Assembly: GCA_020849855.1 (NCBI GenBank)
Contig: JADZFO010000052.1
Span: 1-64,000 of the forward strand
Reading direction: 5' to 3'
Origin: a bacterium
GTDB lineage: Bacteria; 4484-113; JAFGCY01
DNA: 64,000 nucleotides
The position numbers and the translations under genes are program-made. The notes under the pieces were generated by a model. That model was given only the letters and a program-made list of their open reading frames with translations, searched no databases and was not told the origin of the DNA. Position 1 is the stretch's first letter, and every line of letters begins with the position of its first letter. Shown here in pieces: positions 45,262-53,799 of this stretch.

Positions 45262-46875
45262 CTATTCAACCGTAGTGAAGCTTAAAGCCAGCTTGCTGAA
45301 GTTGAAATAGCTGATTCCCGGCCGCCCGTTGACGAGTGTCATCGAAATGTCGTAACCCGTTGCGTCCGCGCTGTCCAGCACCTGGGGCGTGCCCCAGCCT
45401 GTGCCCTGGGCATCAAGGGCAATGACAAAGCGCAGGTCGCTGTTGCTTCCGTCAAGGTAGGCAATAACAGGCATGCCGAACTGGTTCAGCATCAGCTTGC
45501 TGAAGGTGCCGACGATGCCGTCGCTGTCCACCGTGATCGGCGCGCCCCAGGCCGTTCCGCTGACATCGCTGGCGCGGACAAACTGCAGCTGATCATTGGT
45601 GAGGTCGTAGTAGCTGATTGCTGGGAAGCCGTCGATGACAGCCAGGCAGGTATCGCTGCCGGTGTTGTCTGTGGTGTCCACTGTTACCGGGGTGCCCCAG
45701 GTGCCTCCGGCACTGTCGACTGCCCGCACATAACGCAGCGCCCCCGCAGTCTCGCTGTAGTAACTGATCGCCGGGTTGCCAGCCACCATCAGCAGAGAGC
45801 AATAGCGGCCCACAAAACCGTCTGCGTCGACAGTCTGCGGGCTGCTCCAGGCCAGTCCGTCAGCATCATTGGCGCGGATATAGCGCAACTGGCCGTTGTC
45901 AGCATCGTAATAGCTGATGGCCGGATTGCCATCCACAATTTCCATCGAAGTGAACTTGCCGGTGTCATTCGCGGAATCCAGCGTCTGTGGCGCGGCCCAT
46001 GCGGATCCGCTGGCGTCAGCTGCGCGCACGTATTTAAGGTCTCCGGCCGTGGCGTCGTAATAGCTGATCGCCGGCATGCCATTGACCACGCGCAGGCAGG
46101 TGTCCCGGGCCGATGCGCTGTCCACTGTCACCGCTGCGCCCCAGATGCCGCCTGCGCGATCAAGTGCGCGGATAAAGCGCAGCTCGTTTCCGCCTGGTCC
46201 GGCGCCATAGCTGATCGCAGGCTTGCCATCAACAACCTGAATGCTGGTGTTGATGCCTTCCTGGTCGCTGGGGTCGGGATAGACCACGCCGCTGGAGCTG
46301 TCAGTATTGAAGGTCACATTGTTGATCGTGACATTGCTGCCGCGCGGCACCGCGACCGCGCAGAAAGTCTGGCCGGCCGGCGAAAGACAGTTGACCGGAT
46401 CGACGCTGAAGCCGACTCCGGAGGTGTAGGGGCCATACCACAGCCAGCGGCCGGTACTGTAATCGGGGGAGGCGACATAGAGCTTGCCGTCGACCGAGCC
46501 GGGGTTGACCGTGATGTCAACGAAGTTGCCCTGCACCGGTCCGCAGCCATAGACCGCCCACTCGAAGTCGAGCCCGCCACCGGGGCCACTGGGGCTGGCG
46601 TCCAACAACAGGTCCGGCGCCGCAGGAACTGCTCCCGGGCTTTCCATGTAGCTTTCCGCGCCTTCCTGGACAAAGTACCGCGAGACCGCACGGCCCTTAC
46701 TGTCGGCCAGCTGCCATAGCTCCGCGGGAGAGGGCAGCCCGGCGGGTGCGGGACTGATGTGACTCTGGTCCAGGCCCGTGCGCTCGGCCCCGCGCCGCGC
46801 CGCCTCTGTGCTGCAGGAAGCCCAGGCAAGCGCGGACAGAAGCACTATCGCGACGCCCAGTTTGTTGCGCGGCAT
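45262..46875 (-). CDS. PAIxY-repeat lipoprotein without PKD
   Basis: A 537-residue lipoprotein. The signal ends WASC (Cys21), a somewhat unusual lipobox. The shared module lies at about 50-185 (FEWAVYGCGPVQGN, VASPDYSTGRWLWYGPYTSG). Seven repeats follow, with almost regular wording: GMPAISYYDATAGDLKYV, RAADASGSAWAAPQTLDS, MEIVDGNPAISYYDADNGQL and so on. The high mutual similarity of the units suggests recent internal duplication or gene conversion. GGGGAGAG lies before the ATG. Confidence 0.85.
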   Translation of the reverse strand: MPRNKLGVAIVLLSALAWASCSTEAARRGAERTGLDQSHISPAPAGLPSPAELWQLADSKGRAVSRYFVQEGAESYMESPGAVPAAPDLLLDASPSGPGGGLDFEWAVYGCGPVQGNFVDITVNPGSVDGKLYVASPDYSTGRWLWYGPYTSGVGFSVDPVNCLSPAGQTFCAVAVPRGSNVTINNVTFNTDSSSGVVYPDPSDQEGINTSIQVVDGKPAISYGAGPGGNELRFIRALDRAGGIWGAAVTVDSASARDTCLRVVNGMPAISYYDATAGDLKYVRAADASGSAWAAPQTLDSANDTGKFTSMEIVDGNPAISYYDADNGQLRYIRANDADGLAWSSPQTVDADGFVGRYCSLLMVAGNPAISYYSETAGALRYVRAVDSAGGTWGTPVTVDTTDNTGSDTCLAVIDGFPAISYYDLTNDQLQFVRASDVSGTAWGAPITVDSDGIVGTFSKLMLNQFGMPVIAYLDGSNSDLRFVIALDAQGTGWGTPQVLDSADATGYDISMTLVNGRPGISYFNFSKLALSFTTVE

Positions 46876-46986
46876 TTCAACTCTCCCCGGTCGAGATAGG
46901 GGGAGTGTAACACGTCAGCGGTGCAGGCCGGTGTGCAACACGTTGGCCAGTACGCCTCTGAAGGCGGTCAAAAGCAGGCGGCCGCC

Positions 46987-48630
46987 CTAGCTGATGTCGC
47001 CAATCCAGCGCAGGTCCTGGTTGTCGACATCAAAGTAGGCCACGCCAAGGGTGCTGCCGTCGCCCAGCGGCAGCAGGGTGGGTATGCCGCCGGTGTTTCC
47101 GGCTTCGTCAAGCGTCCGCAGATCACTCCAGGCGGAGCCGTTGGCGTCGTCGGCCATGGCGAAACCCAGGTTTCCGTTGAGCAGGCTGTAGTAGCCGATC
47201 ACCGGCAGGCCGTTGAACAGAACCAGGTCGCTGAACCAGCCGGTGTTTGAGCGGTCGTCAACAACCACCGCGCTGCCCCAGGCTGAGCCGTTTGCATCGC
47301 TTGCGCGTGCATACTTCAGCACGCCGGTGAAAGCGTCATAGAAACTGATGCAGGGGTTGCCGCCGGCGTCGACGTGCAGGTCGTTCCACTGAATCGTCCC
47401 AGTGCTGACCTGCACAGCATCATTCCAGGCGCCGCCCTCAGCATTGCTGGCTCGGCGGAAAAATAGCGGGCCGGAGCTGGAATCCGAGAATGCCACCGCC
47501 GGGTTGCCGTTGACCACTTCCATGCTCCAGGTGTCGCTGACTTCCTCGGTCACAGCGAATGTCGCCAGGCTTTCGCCGGCGGGCCATGCCGCGCCCGTAC
47601 TGTCATCGGCGCGGACATACATCAGCTCCGGGTTGTCACCCAGGGGCCACATGAGGTGGATGATCGCCGGCCTCCCGGCGACCAGCTCCATGTGGGGATA
47701 GCCGCCGACGGAATTTGACTGGTCGACAATCACCGGGCTGCCCCAGCTGCTGCCGGTCGCGTCCGCGGCGCGGACATACATCAGGATCTCCTCGTCAAAC
47801 TTGTGGTAGGCAATCGCAGGGTTGCCGTCAACGATCAGCATGGAAGGGCTGTGCCCGGTGTCGCCGTTGCTGTCCACCACCAGCGGCTCGCCCCAGCTGC
47901 TGCCCTGGGCATCATCCGCAATGACATAGGTCAGGTCACCATCCGCCCCTTCACTGGTGCCATAGTCGGCATAGGCAATCGCCGGCCGGCCCTGAACAAT
48001 CGCGGCGTGCGGATCCCAGCCGGTTCCATCCTGGGCGTCAACGGTGATGGGGAAAGTGCCGCCGCCAGCATCGGTGATGAAGTTGACCGTCTGGATAGTG
48101 TTGATCGCACCGGCGGGCGCGATCACCGCGCAGTAGGTGACGCCAGCGCCGTTCCGCGCACCGGGGTATGCCAGATTGCTGCCAACACTTCCGCTGTGCG
48201 GGCCGGTCAGCACCCAGCGGCCGGCCTCATAGTCAGGCACGGCCAGGTAGGCCGACCCGGCACTGACTGCTTGGCTTACTTCAACCTGAAGCAGCGCCGA
48301 AACGCCGGGATCAAAGGAGTAGACGGCCCATTCATAGCCTGCTCCCCCTTCCAGACGCAGCTGTGTGCCCTGGACTTCCACACCTGGATGTGCACTGAAG
48401 AACGCACTGCCATCCTGGATGTTGTCCGCCGACACGCTTCTGCCGGAGCCCGCAAGCTGATCCAGTTCTGCAGGCGCCGGGAGCAGGCGCGCCAGCTGCG
48501 TTCCCGGATTCTCCGCTCCCGGGCGAAGAGGCAAGCCAGAGCCGGAGTGGGGCTCGGATGAAGCGCCGCAACTGGCCAGATAACAGGCGGAAACCAGTGC
48601 CGCGAAGTGCAGAGGGAGCTTAACGCGCAT
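46987..48630 (-). CDS. PAIxY-repeat lipoprotein without PKD
   Basis: A 547-residue lipoprotein. Lipobox LASC (Cys21), shared module at about 60-185 (YEWAVYSFDPG, AVPDYEAGRWVLTGP), then seven or eight repeats (QGRPAIAYADYGTSEGADGD, GNPAIAYHKFDEEILMYV). The unit ADYGTSEGADGDLTYVIADD is nearly the same as one in the protein at 39878, so these two are the closest pair. The ATG follows GGAGAG, and TATACT lies at 48664-48669, placing the promoter inside the end of the preceding gene region. Confidence 0.85.
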   Translation of the reverse strand: MRVKLPLHFAALVSACYLASCGASSEPHSGSGLPLRPGAENPGTQLARLLPAPAELDQLAGSGRSVSADNIQDGSAFFSAHPGVEVQGTQLRLEGGAGYEWAVYSFDPGVSALLQVEVSQAVSAGSAYLAVPDYEAGRWVLTGPHSGSVGSNLAYPGARNGAGVTYCAVIAPAGAINTIQTVNFITDAGGGTFPITVDAQDGTGWDPHAAIVQGRPAIAYADYGTSEGADGDLTYVIADDAQGSSWGEPLVVDSNGDTGHSPSMLIVDGNPAIAYHKFDEEILMYVRAADATGSSWGSPVIVDQSNSVGGYPHMELVAGRPAIIHLMWPLGDNPELMYVRADDSTGAAWPAGESLATFAVTEEVSDTWSMEVVNGNPAVAFSDSSSGPLFFRRASNAEGGAWNDAVQVSTGTIQWNDLHVDAGGNPCISFYDAFTGVLKYARASDANGSAWGSAVVVDDRSNTGWFSDLVLFNGLPVIGYYSLLNGNLGFAMADDANGSAWSDLRTLDEAGNTGGIPTLLPLGDGSTLGVAYFDVDNQDLRWIGDIS

Positions 48631-48671
48631 GGGAGTCTCTCCGGGGGCTAACAGCGTTTGCCGAGTATAGC

Positions 48672-48935
48672 CTAGCGGCCCAGCAGGTTGCCGCGGACAC
48701 GGCCGGCCGGCGTCTCGGTGACGTTCGCGTCTTCCAGGCGGGTGATGGTGGCGATGTTCACATAGGTCCGGCCGCCGCGGAACTGGCCGGCGGAGCGCAT
48801 GGCCGCATCGCCGGGCTCAATGGTAACGAAGTCGTCCCAGACTTCCGCGATCACTACGCCGTTGTAGTGCACCCCGCCATTGGCGGTAATGTTCAGCTCG
48901 GTGCGCTCGTTCATCAGCTTCTCGACGAGTTTCAT
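48672..48935 (-). CDS. Small protein, possibly Sm-like fold
   Basis: An 87-residue cytoplasmic protein. The pattern of an N-terminal helix (MKLVEKLMNERTELNI), a GG-x-HYNGVVIAEVWDDFVTIEP strand set and YVNIATITRLED resembles the helix-plus-bent-barrel layout of Sm/Hfq-like proteins, but the family-specific residues are not clear, so this is only a structural guess. The start at 48935 has GAGG seven bases upstream. The longer frame is in the divergent promoter region. Confidence 0.65.
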   Translation of the reverse strand: MKLVEKLMNERTELNITANGGVHYNGVVIAEVWDDFVTIEPGDAAMRSAGQFRGGRTYVNIATITRLEDANVTETPAGRVRGNLLGR

Positions 48936-49036
48936 GCCTGGGCCTCGCTGCGAAAGATGGCATAAGTTTACGTCAGCCGGCCGTAACTTCGAACATTGCT
49001 TAAGGCTCAATACTCTTAACTGGCGAGGTGGGTTAG

Positions 49037-49726
49037 ATGGGCTGGCGTCGCTGGGCCAAAGTATGCGGAACTGCTGCACTTACGCTGCTGGCACTTTGCT
49101 GGCTTTATCTGGCCGCCGTCACCCTGTATCCCCGCCTGCTCTCCCCCTTCCAGCTGGTGATCCTCTCTGACTGCGGGCTGCTGCCCCTGCGCGAGATCGC
49201 GGCAGAAGAGCTGGTGGAACGCCGCAGCGGCAAGGCCCAGCAGGGTGCACTGGTAGCAATCGCCGGCCGCGACTGGCTGCCGGCGGGACTGCGCCTGCGG
49301 GCACTGCGGGAGCTGCGCGGCTCCGACCAGCCCGACCCCGAGCAGCTTTACGGCATTGTCCTGCAGCTTGACCCGGCCCGCCCGGGCGAGTACCTGCTGC
49401 TGGAGCAGGCTCTGCTGGCCCTGTGTTTCAACCCCGACACGCCGCGGGAGCTGCTGCGCAGCCCCGAGCTGCTGAGCCAGGCAGCAAGCTATGCCTGCAC
49501 CCTGCCGCCGCAGCTTGAAGAGCTGCTGGCCGGCGAGAAGGCCAGCGTGATTGCTGACTACATGGAACAGGCGCCCAGCAGTCCCGACCGCTGGCTGGGC
49601 TGGAAGCTTGGCGCAGAGCTGCTGCCTTATCTGGAGGCCAGGGCTGCGCAGCTCAGCGGGCCGGATGCGCTGTGGGCGGAAGAGCTGGCCCAGCGCCTGC
49701 GCCGCCAGACTCTGCAAAGCGCCTGA
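49037..49726 (+). CDS. Membrane-anchored helical protein, unknown
   Basis: A 229-residue protein with a single N-terminal membrane anchor (about 9-30, VCGTAALTLLALCWLYLAAV) and an otherwise helical, leucine-rich body (LRLRALRELRGSD, YLLLEQALLALCFNP) that could be a short alpha-solenoid. GAGGTG lies six bases before the ATG. It is divergent from the small protein at 48672 and upstream of the acyl-CoA dehydrogenase gene by 56 bases. Function unknown. Confidence 0.7.
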   Translation: MGWRRWAKVCGTAALTLLALCWLYLAAVTLYPRLLSPFQLVILSDCGLLPLREIAAEELVERRSGKAQQGALVAIAGRDWLPAGLRLRALRELRGSDQPDPEQLYGIVLQLDPARPGEYLLLEQALLALCFNPDTPRELLRSPELLSQAASYACTLPPQLEELLAGEKASVIADYMEQAPSSPDRWLGWKLGAELLPYLEARAAQLSGPDALWAEELAQRLRRQTLQSA

Positions 49727-49757
49727 GCCGCCCCAGCGGCCCTTTCACGGCGTCTCA

Positions 49758-49763
49758 TAGAAT
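49758..49763 (+). promoter_or_regulatory. -10 box TAGAAT for the acyl-CoA dehydrogenase gene
   Basis: TAGAAT is 19 bases before the ATG; the predicted leader of about 13 bases still contains GCAGGAG, so this gene has a short but Shine-Dalgarno-bearing leader. Confidence 0.5.
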
Positions 49764-49782
49764 TAGGTCTCGCAGGAGTACT

Positions 49783-50949
49783 ATGAGCTACGAGACCTTC
49801 CCCTTCAGTGACGAGCACAAGATGCTGCGCGAAACCGTGCGCGATCTGGTACGCGAGAAGATTGCCCCGCGCGCCATCGAGCTGGACGAGACCCACGAGT
49901 TTCCGGCCGCGGCGATGGCCGAGCTGGGCGAGCTTGGCCTGCTGGGCGTCTATGTGCCGGAGGAGTATGGCGGCGTGGGGATGGACTTCACCGCCTACAT
50001 CATCGCAATGGAAGAGCTGGCTAAGGGCTGCGGCTCCACTACCCTGACCTACACCGCCCACACCGGCCTGTGCATCACACCGATCCTGCTGCTGGGCACG
50101 CATGAGCAGAAGCTGAAGTACCTGCCGGCCCTGTGCAGCGGTGAAGAGCTGGGCTGCTTCGGGCTGTCCGAGCCCGGCTCCGGCTCCGACGCCGGCAACC
50201 TGCAGACCCGCGCCTGGAAGGACGGCTCTGATTGGGTGCTGAGCGGCTCGAAGATGTGGATCACCAACGGCAACCGCGCCCGGCGGATGGTGGCCTGCGC
50301 CAAGACCGACCCGGAGCAGCCGCGGGGCAAGGGCATCACCGCCTTCATCGTCGATATGAAGAGCCCCGGCGTCAGCGTGCCGAAGATCGAGGACAAGCTG
50401 GGCCTGCGGGCCAGCGCCACCGCGCAGGTCTTTCTTGATGATGTGCGCGTGCCGGAGGCCGAGGTGCTGGGCAGCATCGACACCGGCTTCCCGGTCTTCA
50501 TGCAGACACTTGAAGGCGGGCGGGTGGCCATCGCCGCGATGAGCCTGGGCCTGGCCGAAGCGGCCTTCGAGAAGGCAGTCGAGTACAGCAAGCAGCGTCA
50601 CACCTTCGGCCGCGCTCTGGCCCACCACCAGACCATCCAGACCTACATCGCCGACATGGCGACCGAAATCGAGGCGGCGCGCCTGCTGGTCTACCAGGCC
50701 GCTTTCAAGAAGGCCGCCGGCGAGAGCGTGGCCCGCGAAGGCGCGATGGCAAAGCTCTATGCATCGGAGATGGCGATGCGCGTGTGTGAAAAGGCGATCC
50801 AGATCCACGGCGGCTATGGCTATGTCCGCGAGTTCGAGGTCGAGCGGATCTACCGCGACGCCAAGCTCTGCACCATCGGCGAAGGGACCAGCGAAGTGCA
50901 GCAGCTGGTCATCGCCCGCCAGATCCTCGGTGCGGCGGCGAAGGGTTAG
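49783..50949 (+). CDS. Acyl-CoA dehydrogenase
   Basis: A 388-residue flavoenzyme that introduces the alpha-beta double bond into acyl-CoA and passes electrons to ETF. Signatures: the FAD-contact segment CFGLSEPGSGSDAG (about 125-138), SGSKMWITNG (about 156-165), RHTFGRALAHHQTIQ (about 268-282) and the C-terminal IHGGYGYVREFEVERIYRD. The catalytic base is Glu367 in IGEGTSEVQ, the position found in short-chain and butyryl-CoA dehydrogenases. Chain-length preference cannot be settled; isovaleryl-CoA types keep the base elsewhere. No other beta-oxidation gene is nearby. Confidence 0.93.
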   Translation: MSYETFPFSDEHKMLRETVRDLVREKIAPRAIELDETHEFPAAAMAELGELGLLGVYVPEEYGGVGMDFTAYIIAMEELAKGCGSTTLTYTAHTGLCITPILLLGTHEQKLKYLPALCSGEELGCFGLSEPGSGSDAGNLQTRAWKDGSDWVLSGSKMWITNGNRARRMVACAKTDPEQPRGKGITAFIVDMKSPGVSVPKIEDKLGLRASATAQVFLDDVRVPEAEVLGSIDTGFPVFMQTLEGGRVAIAAMSLGLAEAAFEKAVEYSKQRHTFGRALAHHQTIQTYIADMATEIEAARLLVYQAAFKKAAGESVAREGAMAKLYASEMAMRVCEKAIQIHGGYGYVREFEVERIYRDAKLCTIGEGTSEVQQLVIARQILGAAAKG

Positions 50950-50952
50950 GCA

Positions 50953-51420
50953 CTACTTCCAGGGTGCACCTGGGCGGCGCTTCTCCATCCAGTACTGCGG
51001 TCGCGCGATCGGCCTGAAGCCGTAGCGCCGGTAAAGCCCGTGAGCGTTCTCCGTTTCGAGGCAGTGGACGCGCACCGATGCAAGGTCGGGATGGCTGGCC
51101 ACCGAGTTCATCAGCAGCTTGCCCAGGCCGCGACCCTGCCAGTCCTCTGCGATAACGACATCCGCCAGGTAGGCAATGCGGGTCAGATCGGATACAACCC
51201 GGCAGAAGCCCACCAGCGGCCAGGGCTGGGTCTTGCCGATGTAGTACAGCCCGAAGAGAATGGTGCTGTGCTCAAGCTGCCGCAGCAGCTGCTGACGGCT
51301 GATACCGTCTTCGCCGTAGAGCTGGTTCAACATGGGCTGAAGCTCTGCCGGGTTCAGGCGCCGCTCGTCGGTGCTGACCAGGTAGTCCTCATGCTGCAGC
51401 TGAAAAGTCCTTAGACACAT
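50953..51420 (-). CDS. GNAT-family N-acetyltransferase
   Basis: A 155-residue GNAT. The acetyl-CoA loop is AEDWQGRGLGKLLMNS (about 106-121); later strands CLETENAHGLYRRYGFRPI complete the fold. The substrate is unknown. AAAGG lies just before the chosen ATG at 51420. The gene converges with the acyl-CoA dehydrogenase gene, with three bases between their stops. Confidence 0.85.
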   Translation of the reverse strand: MCLRTFQLQHEDYLVSTDERRLNPAELQPMLNQLYGEDGISRQQLLRQLEHSTILFGLYYIGKTQPWPLVGFCRVVSDLTRIAYLADVVIAEDWQGRGLGKLLMNSVASHPDLASVRVHCLETENAHGLYRRYGFRPIARPQYWMEKRRPGAPWK

Positions 51421-51573
51421 TGCCTTTCTTCGACCCGCCCCGGGCAAAGATGGTTCGCGTCAGTCAGCATCTTAAGCCCCTGAAGAGCCAGGACAGACAG
51501 CTGAGGCAATGCAGCGCAAAGTCAGCACGAACAAGCGCATAAGCTTTGCAAGCAGACCAAAGTCGCGCGCTTA

Positions 51574-52185
51574 TCATATACCGAAGTATATAAAATATTC
51601 CTGGTGCTTGCTGCCATGTCGCCACAGAAGCTGCAGGACCGGGCGCCTGCGACCATCCAGCTCGGTGCGCAGCACACAGACCTGCAGACGCCGGCGGCAC
51701 GCCAAGAAGCGCAGGCGGTTAAGTTCCGCCCTGTCCAGGACCGCACTCCGCTGCCGCGCCAGCAGCGCGCCGAAGTTCAGCGCGTCTTCAATGTGCCGCC
51801 TGTGGTCCCCCGGCCAGTGCTGCCCGGCGTAGGCATTGAAGAGCGCGCTCAAAGCGGCGCGGCCTAGCTCCTGCTCCAGGCGTCTGAAGCTTTGCGGCAG
51901 CAGCTTGAGGGCTTCATGCAGGCGCTTGCTGAGCAGCAGCGCTGCCTGTGCCTCAAGCTGCGCCGGGTCCAGCTGCGCAAGAAGCGCGGAAGTCTCTGTG
52001 CTGAGCCGCAGCCGTCGGGACAGCGCCTGAGGGTCAGCACTGAGTTCCGCACGCAGGGCCGCATCACTGAGCAGGCGGCCCAGCAGCGAGGTGAAGTCTG
52101 GCGCGGCCGCAGCCTCTGCTTCGCGGCTGAGGGCAGCGCAAGGCGCGGCGCTTATGAAGTCCGTGCGTGCTGTGCGCACACTCAT
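51574..52185 (-). CDS. MNIO partner protein (SCO6045/BufC-like)
   Basis: A 203-residue, mostly helical protein: an N-terminal acidic segment, then FTSLLGRLLSDAALRAELSA, LLLSKRLHEALKLLPQSFRR (the KR..A..LLP pattern found in DUF2063/BufC/MbnC-type helpers) and a C-terminal domain ending FIYFGI. Partner proteins of this kind pair with DUF692 MNIO enzymes and bind the substrate peptide; here the ATGA overlap with the MNIO gene supports it. I recall a similar partner in the actinobacterial SCO6044-6046 locus, but that is from memory. It is the last gene of the operon. Confidence 0.72.
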   Translation of the reverse strand: MSVRTARTDFISAAPCAALSREAEAAAAPDFTSLLGRLLSDAALRAELSADPQALSRRLRLSTETSALLAQLDPAQLEAQAALLLSKRLHEALKLLPQSFRRLEQELGRAALSALFNAYAGQHWPGDHRRHIEDALNFGALLARQRSAVLDRAELNRLRFLACRRRLQVCVLRTELDGRRRPVLQLLWRHGSKHQEYFIYFGI

Positions 52186-53018
52186 CCGCTCACCCCCAGC
52201 GCCGCGCAGCCGGCCACGGTGCTTTCGCGCAGCTTCGCCAGCTCGCCTATCAGTCCCGCTGGCTGGGGGATTGCATCATCGCGCTCAAGAATGACCGCCT
52301 GCACCGGTGCATAGGCACAGACTGCGCTTAGCAACTCCAGCAGCTCAGGCTGCACATCCACTGCGTGATTGTCGTCATAGACCGTCCGCCCGGCCGCGTC
52401 CTGGTGGCTGCTGTAGCCCACGATATGCAGCTGCACGATCCGTTGCGGCGGCAGGCCCCTCAGCCACTCGAGGGGGTCGAAGCCGTGATTCTGCGCATTG
52501 ATCCAGAGATTGGTGACATCCAGCAGCAGGCCGCAGTCCGCACCCTCACACAGCCGGGTCAGAAACTCGCATTCCGGCATACCGGGCAGCTTCAGATGAC
52601 TGGTGATGTTCTCCAGGATCAGCGGGCGCTGGCAGCGTTCACTCAGCTCCCGCGCGTGCTTGATCATCAGCGCCAGGTTTTCTTCTGTGGTCGCCAGTGG
52701 ATTAAGGTGCCCCAGGTCGACTTCCGCGGTACGGGTGAAGGCGATGTGCTCGCTGATCCACTGCGGCTGCGCCAGCCTGGCCACCTCGCAGAACTGCGCC
52801 AGCACCTGCGGGTCCAGGGGGCCCGGCGTGCCAAGGCTGAGGCCAAGGCCGTGGAGATACAGCGGGTACTGCCCCCGCAGGCGCTGCAGCCGCTCAGCCC
52901 CGCCGTCAAAGAAGTGCTCAGCCGTCAGCTCCAGGCACTCAACCTGCGGCGGGGTGCTGTCCAGCCAGGCTGCCAGCGGCCGCCGCCAGCCCAGGCCAAT
53001 CAGTGGCGGCACGCGCAT
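52182..53018 (-). CDS. DUF692/MNIO multinuclear iron peptide-modifying oxidase
   Basis: A 278-residue TIM-barrel enzyme of the DUF692 (MNIO) family, which uses two or three iron ions to rewrite cysteines in precursor peptides (MbnB, TglH, BufB). Candidate ligands: His56 (LHGLGLSLG), Glu90-His91 (ISEHIAF), Glu136-Asn137 (ILENITSHL), Asp167 and Asn170 (LLLDVTNLWINAQNHGFD), His198 (QLHIVGYS), Asp216/His218 (YDDNHAVDV) and Glu245 (VILERDD). All the family landmarks are present, so it should be active. The true start is the ATG at 53018, one base after the upstream stop; the longer frame merely reads the upstream Gly/Cys codons in another frame. Confidence 0.9.
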   Translation of the reverse strand: MRVPPLIGLGWRRPLAAWLDSTPPQVECLELTAEHFFDGGAERLQRLRGQYPLYLHGLGLSLGTPGPLDPQVLAQFCEVARLAQPQWISEHIAFTRTAEVDLGHLNPLATTEENLALMIKHARELSERCQRPLILENITSHLKLPGMPECEFLTRLCEGADCGLLLDVTNLWINAQNHGFDPLEWLRGLPPQRIVQLHIVGYSSHQDAAGRTVYDDNHAVDVQPELLELLSAVCAYAPVQAVILERDDAIPQPAGLIGELAKLRESTVAGCAALGVSG

Positions 53019-53019
53019 A

Positions 53020-53799
53020 TCAGCTGCCACCGCAGCCTCCGCAGCCACCGCCACCGCCACAGCCCCCGCCACCGCCACAACTGCCGCCGCCACTGCTGCA
53101 GGATGAACCGCTGGAGAAGCTGGAGCAGGAGCCCATGACATAGATGCCGCTGCTGCAGCTTGATGCGTCTCCGCTGTTGCCGCTGCTGTCTGTGCTGCCC
53201 ATGGCTTCATTGCGCCGCGTGCTGATCAGGAAGAGCAGGCCCAGAAAGATCATCATCGCGATGAGGAAACCGAAGCGGCTCATGCCAAGCTGGCTGGCGC
53301 TGTAAATGCGGTAGGCGCCAAGGGCTTCAAAGACCAGCAGGCCGACAAAGTTGAGCCCCCAGGTGTTGCGCCAGTTCAGGCGCAGGACCCAGACCAGCAG
53401 CATCAGCCCGATGAAGACCCCAGCGTAATAGAGCAGGAAGGCCGGACCGCGCATCTGCTGGTCAAAGAGCAGCGCCAGGAAGAGCAGGCCCCCGGCCCCG
53501 CAGAGGATGGCCAGCCACTCGACGCCGCTGGGTTCACTGCTGCGCCAGTCGATGGCGGAGGAGGCCCGGTAATCCGTTACCTGCAGCGGGCCAGCGTCCC
53601 CGCCCTGCAGGGCGGTCTGCAGCGAAAGCGGAGCTGCGGCGCTGAGAGATCCCTGCGCCACGGCCGATCCAAGCGGAAAGCTGCGCTGGCAGGCCGGGCA
53701 GGTTATGAGGCTCGCCGGTCCGGCGCCGGCGGGTGTAACAAGGGGACTTAGACAAGCGGGGCAGCACCAGACGGCGCTACCCGTGGTCAATTGGTCCAT
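53020..53799 (-). CDS. Zinc-ribbon, four-TM protein with Gly/Cys-rich tail (candidate MNIO substrate)
   Basis: A 259-residue protein with three parts. Residues 12-37 hold a zinc-ribbon pair (CPAC at 13-16 and 34-37). Four membrane spans lie at about 95-112, 119-140, 148-165 and 175-193. The last 60 residues are Ser-rich and then almost pure Gly/Cys, with Cys215, 225, 234, 241, 247, 253 and 256. The C-terminus resembles TIGR04222-type membrane proteins that I recall beside MNIO enzymes, where the Cys-rich tail is the likely substrate; the N-terminal zinc ribbon is not a part of that family as I know it. The ATG at 53799 has GGAG five bases upstream and overlaps the preceding gene. Confidence 0.8.
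   Translation of the reverse strand: MDQLTTGSAVWCCPACLSPLVTPAGAGPASLITCPACQRSFPLGSAVAQGSLSAAAPLSLQTALQGGDAGPLQVTDYRASSAIDWRSSEPSGVEWLAILCGAGGLLFLALLFDQQMRGPAFLLYYAGVFIGLMLLVWVLRLNWRNTWGLNFVGLLVFEALGAYRIYSASQLGMSRFGFLIAMMIFLGLLFLISTRRNEAMGSTDSSGNSGDASSCSSGIYVMGSCSSFSSGSSCSSGGGSCGGGGGCGGGGGCGGCGGS

Noticed and set aside
53019-53210. N-terminal extension of the MNIO frame (Ala/Val-rich)
   Set aside because: It is an out-of-frame reading of the Gly/Cys tail codons of the upstream gene; family homology begins at the Met at 53018.
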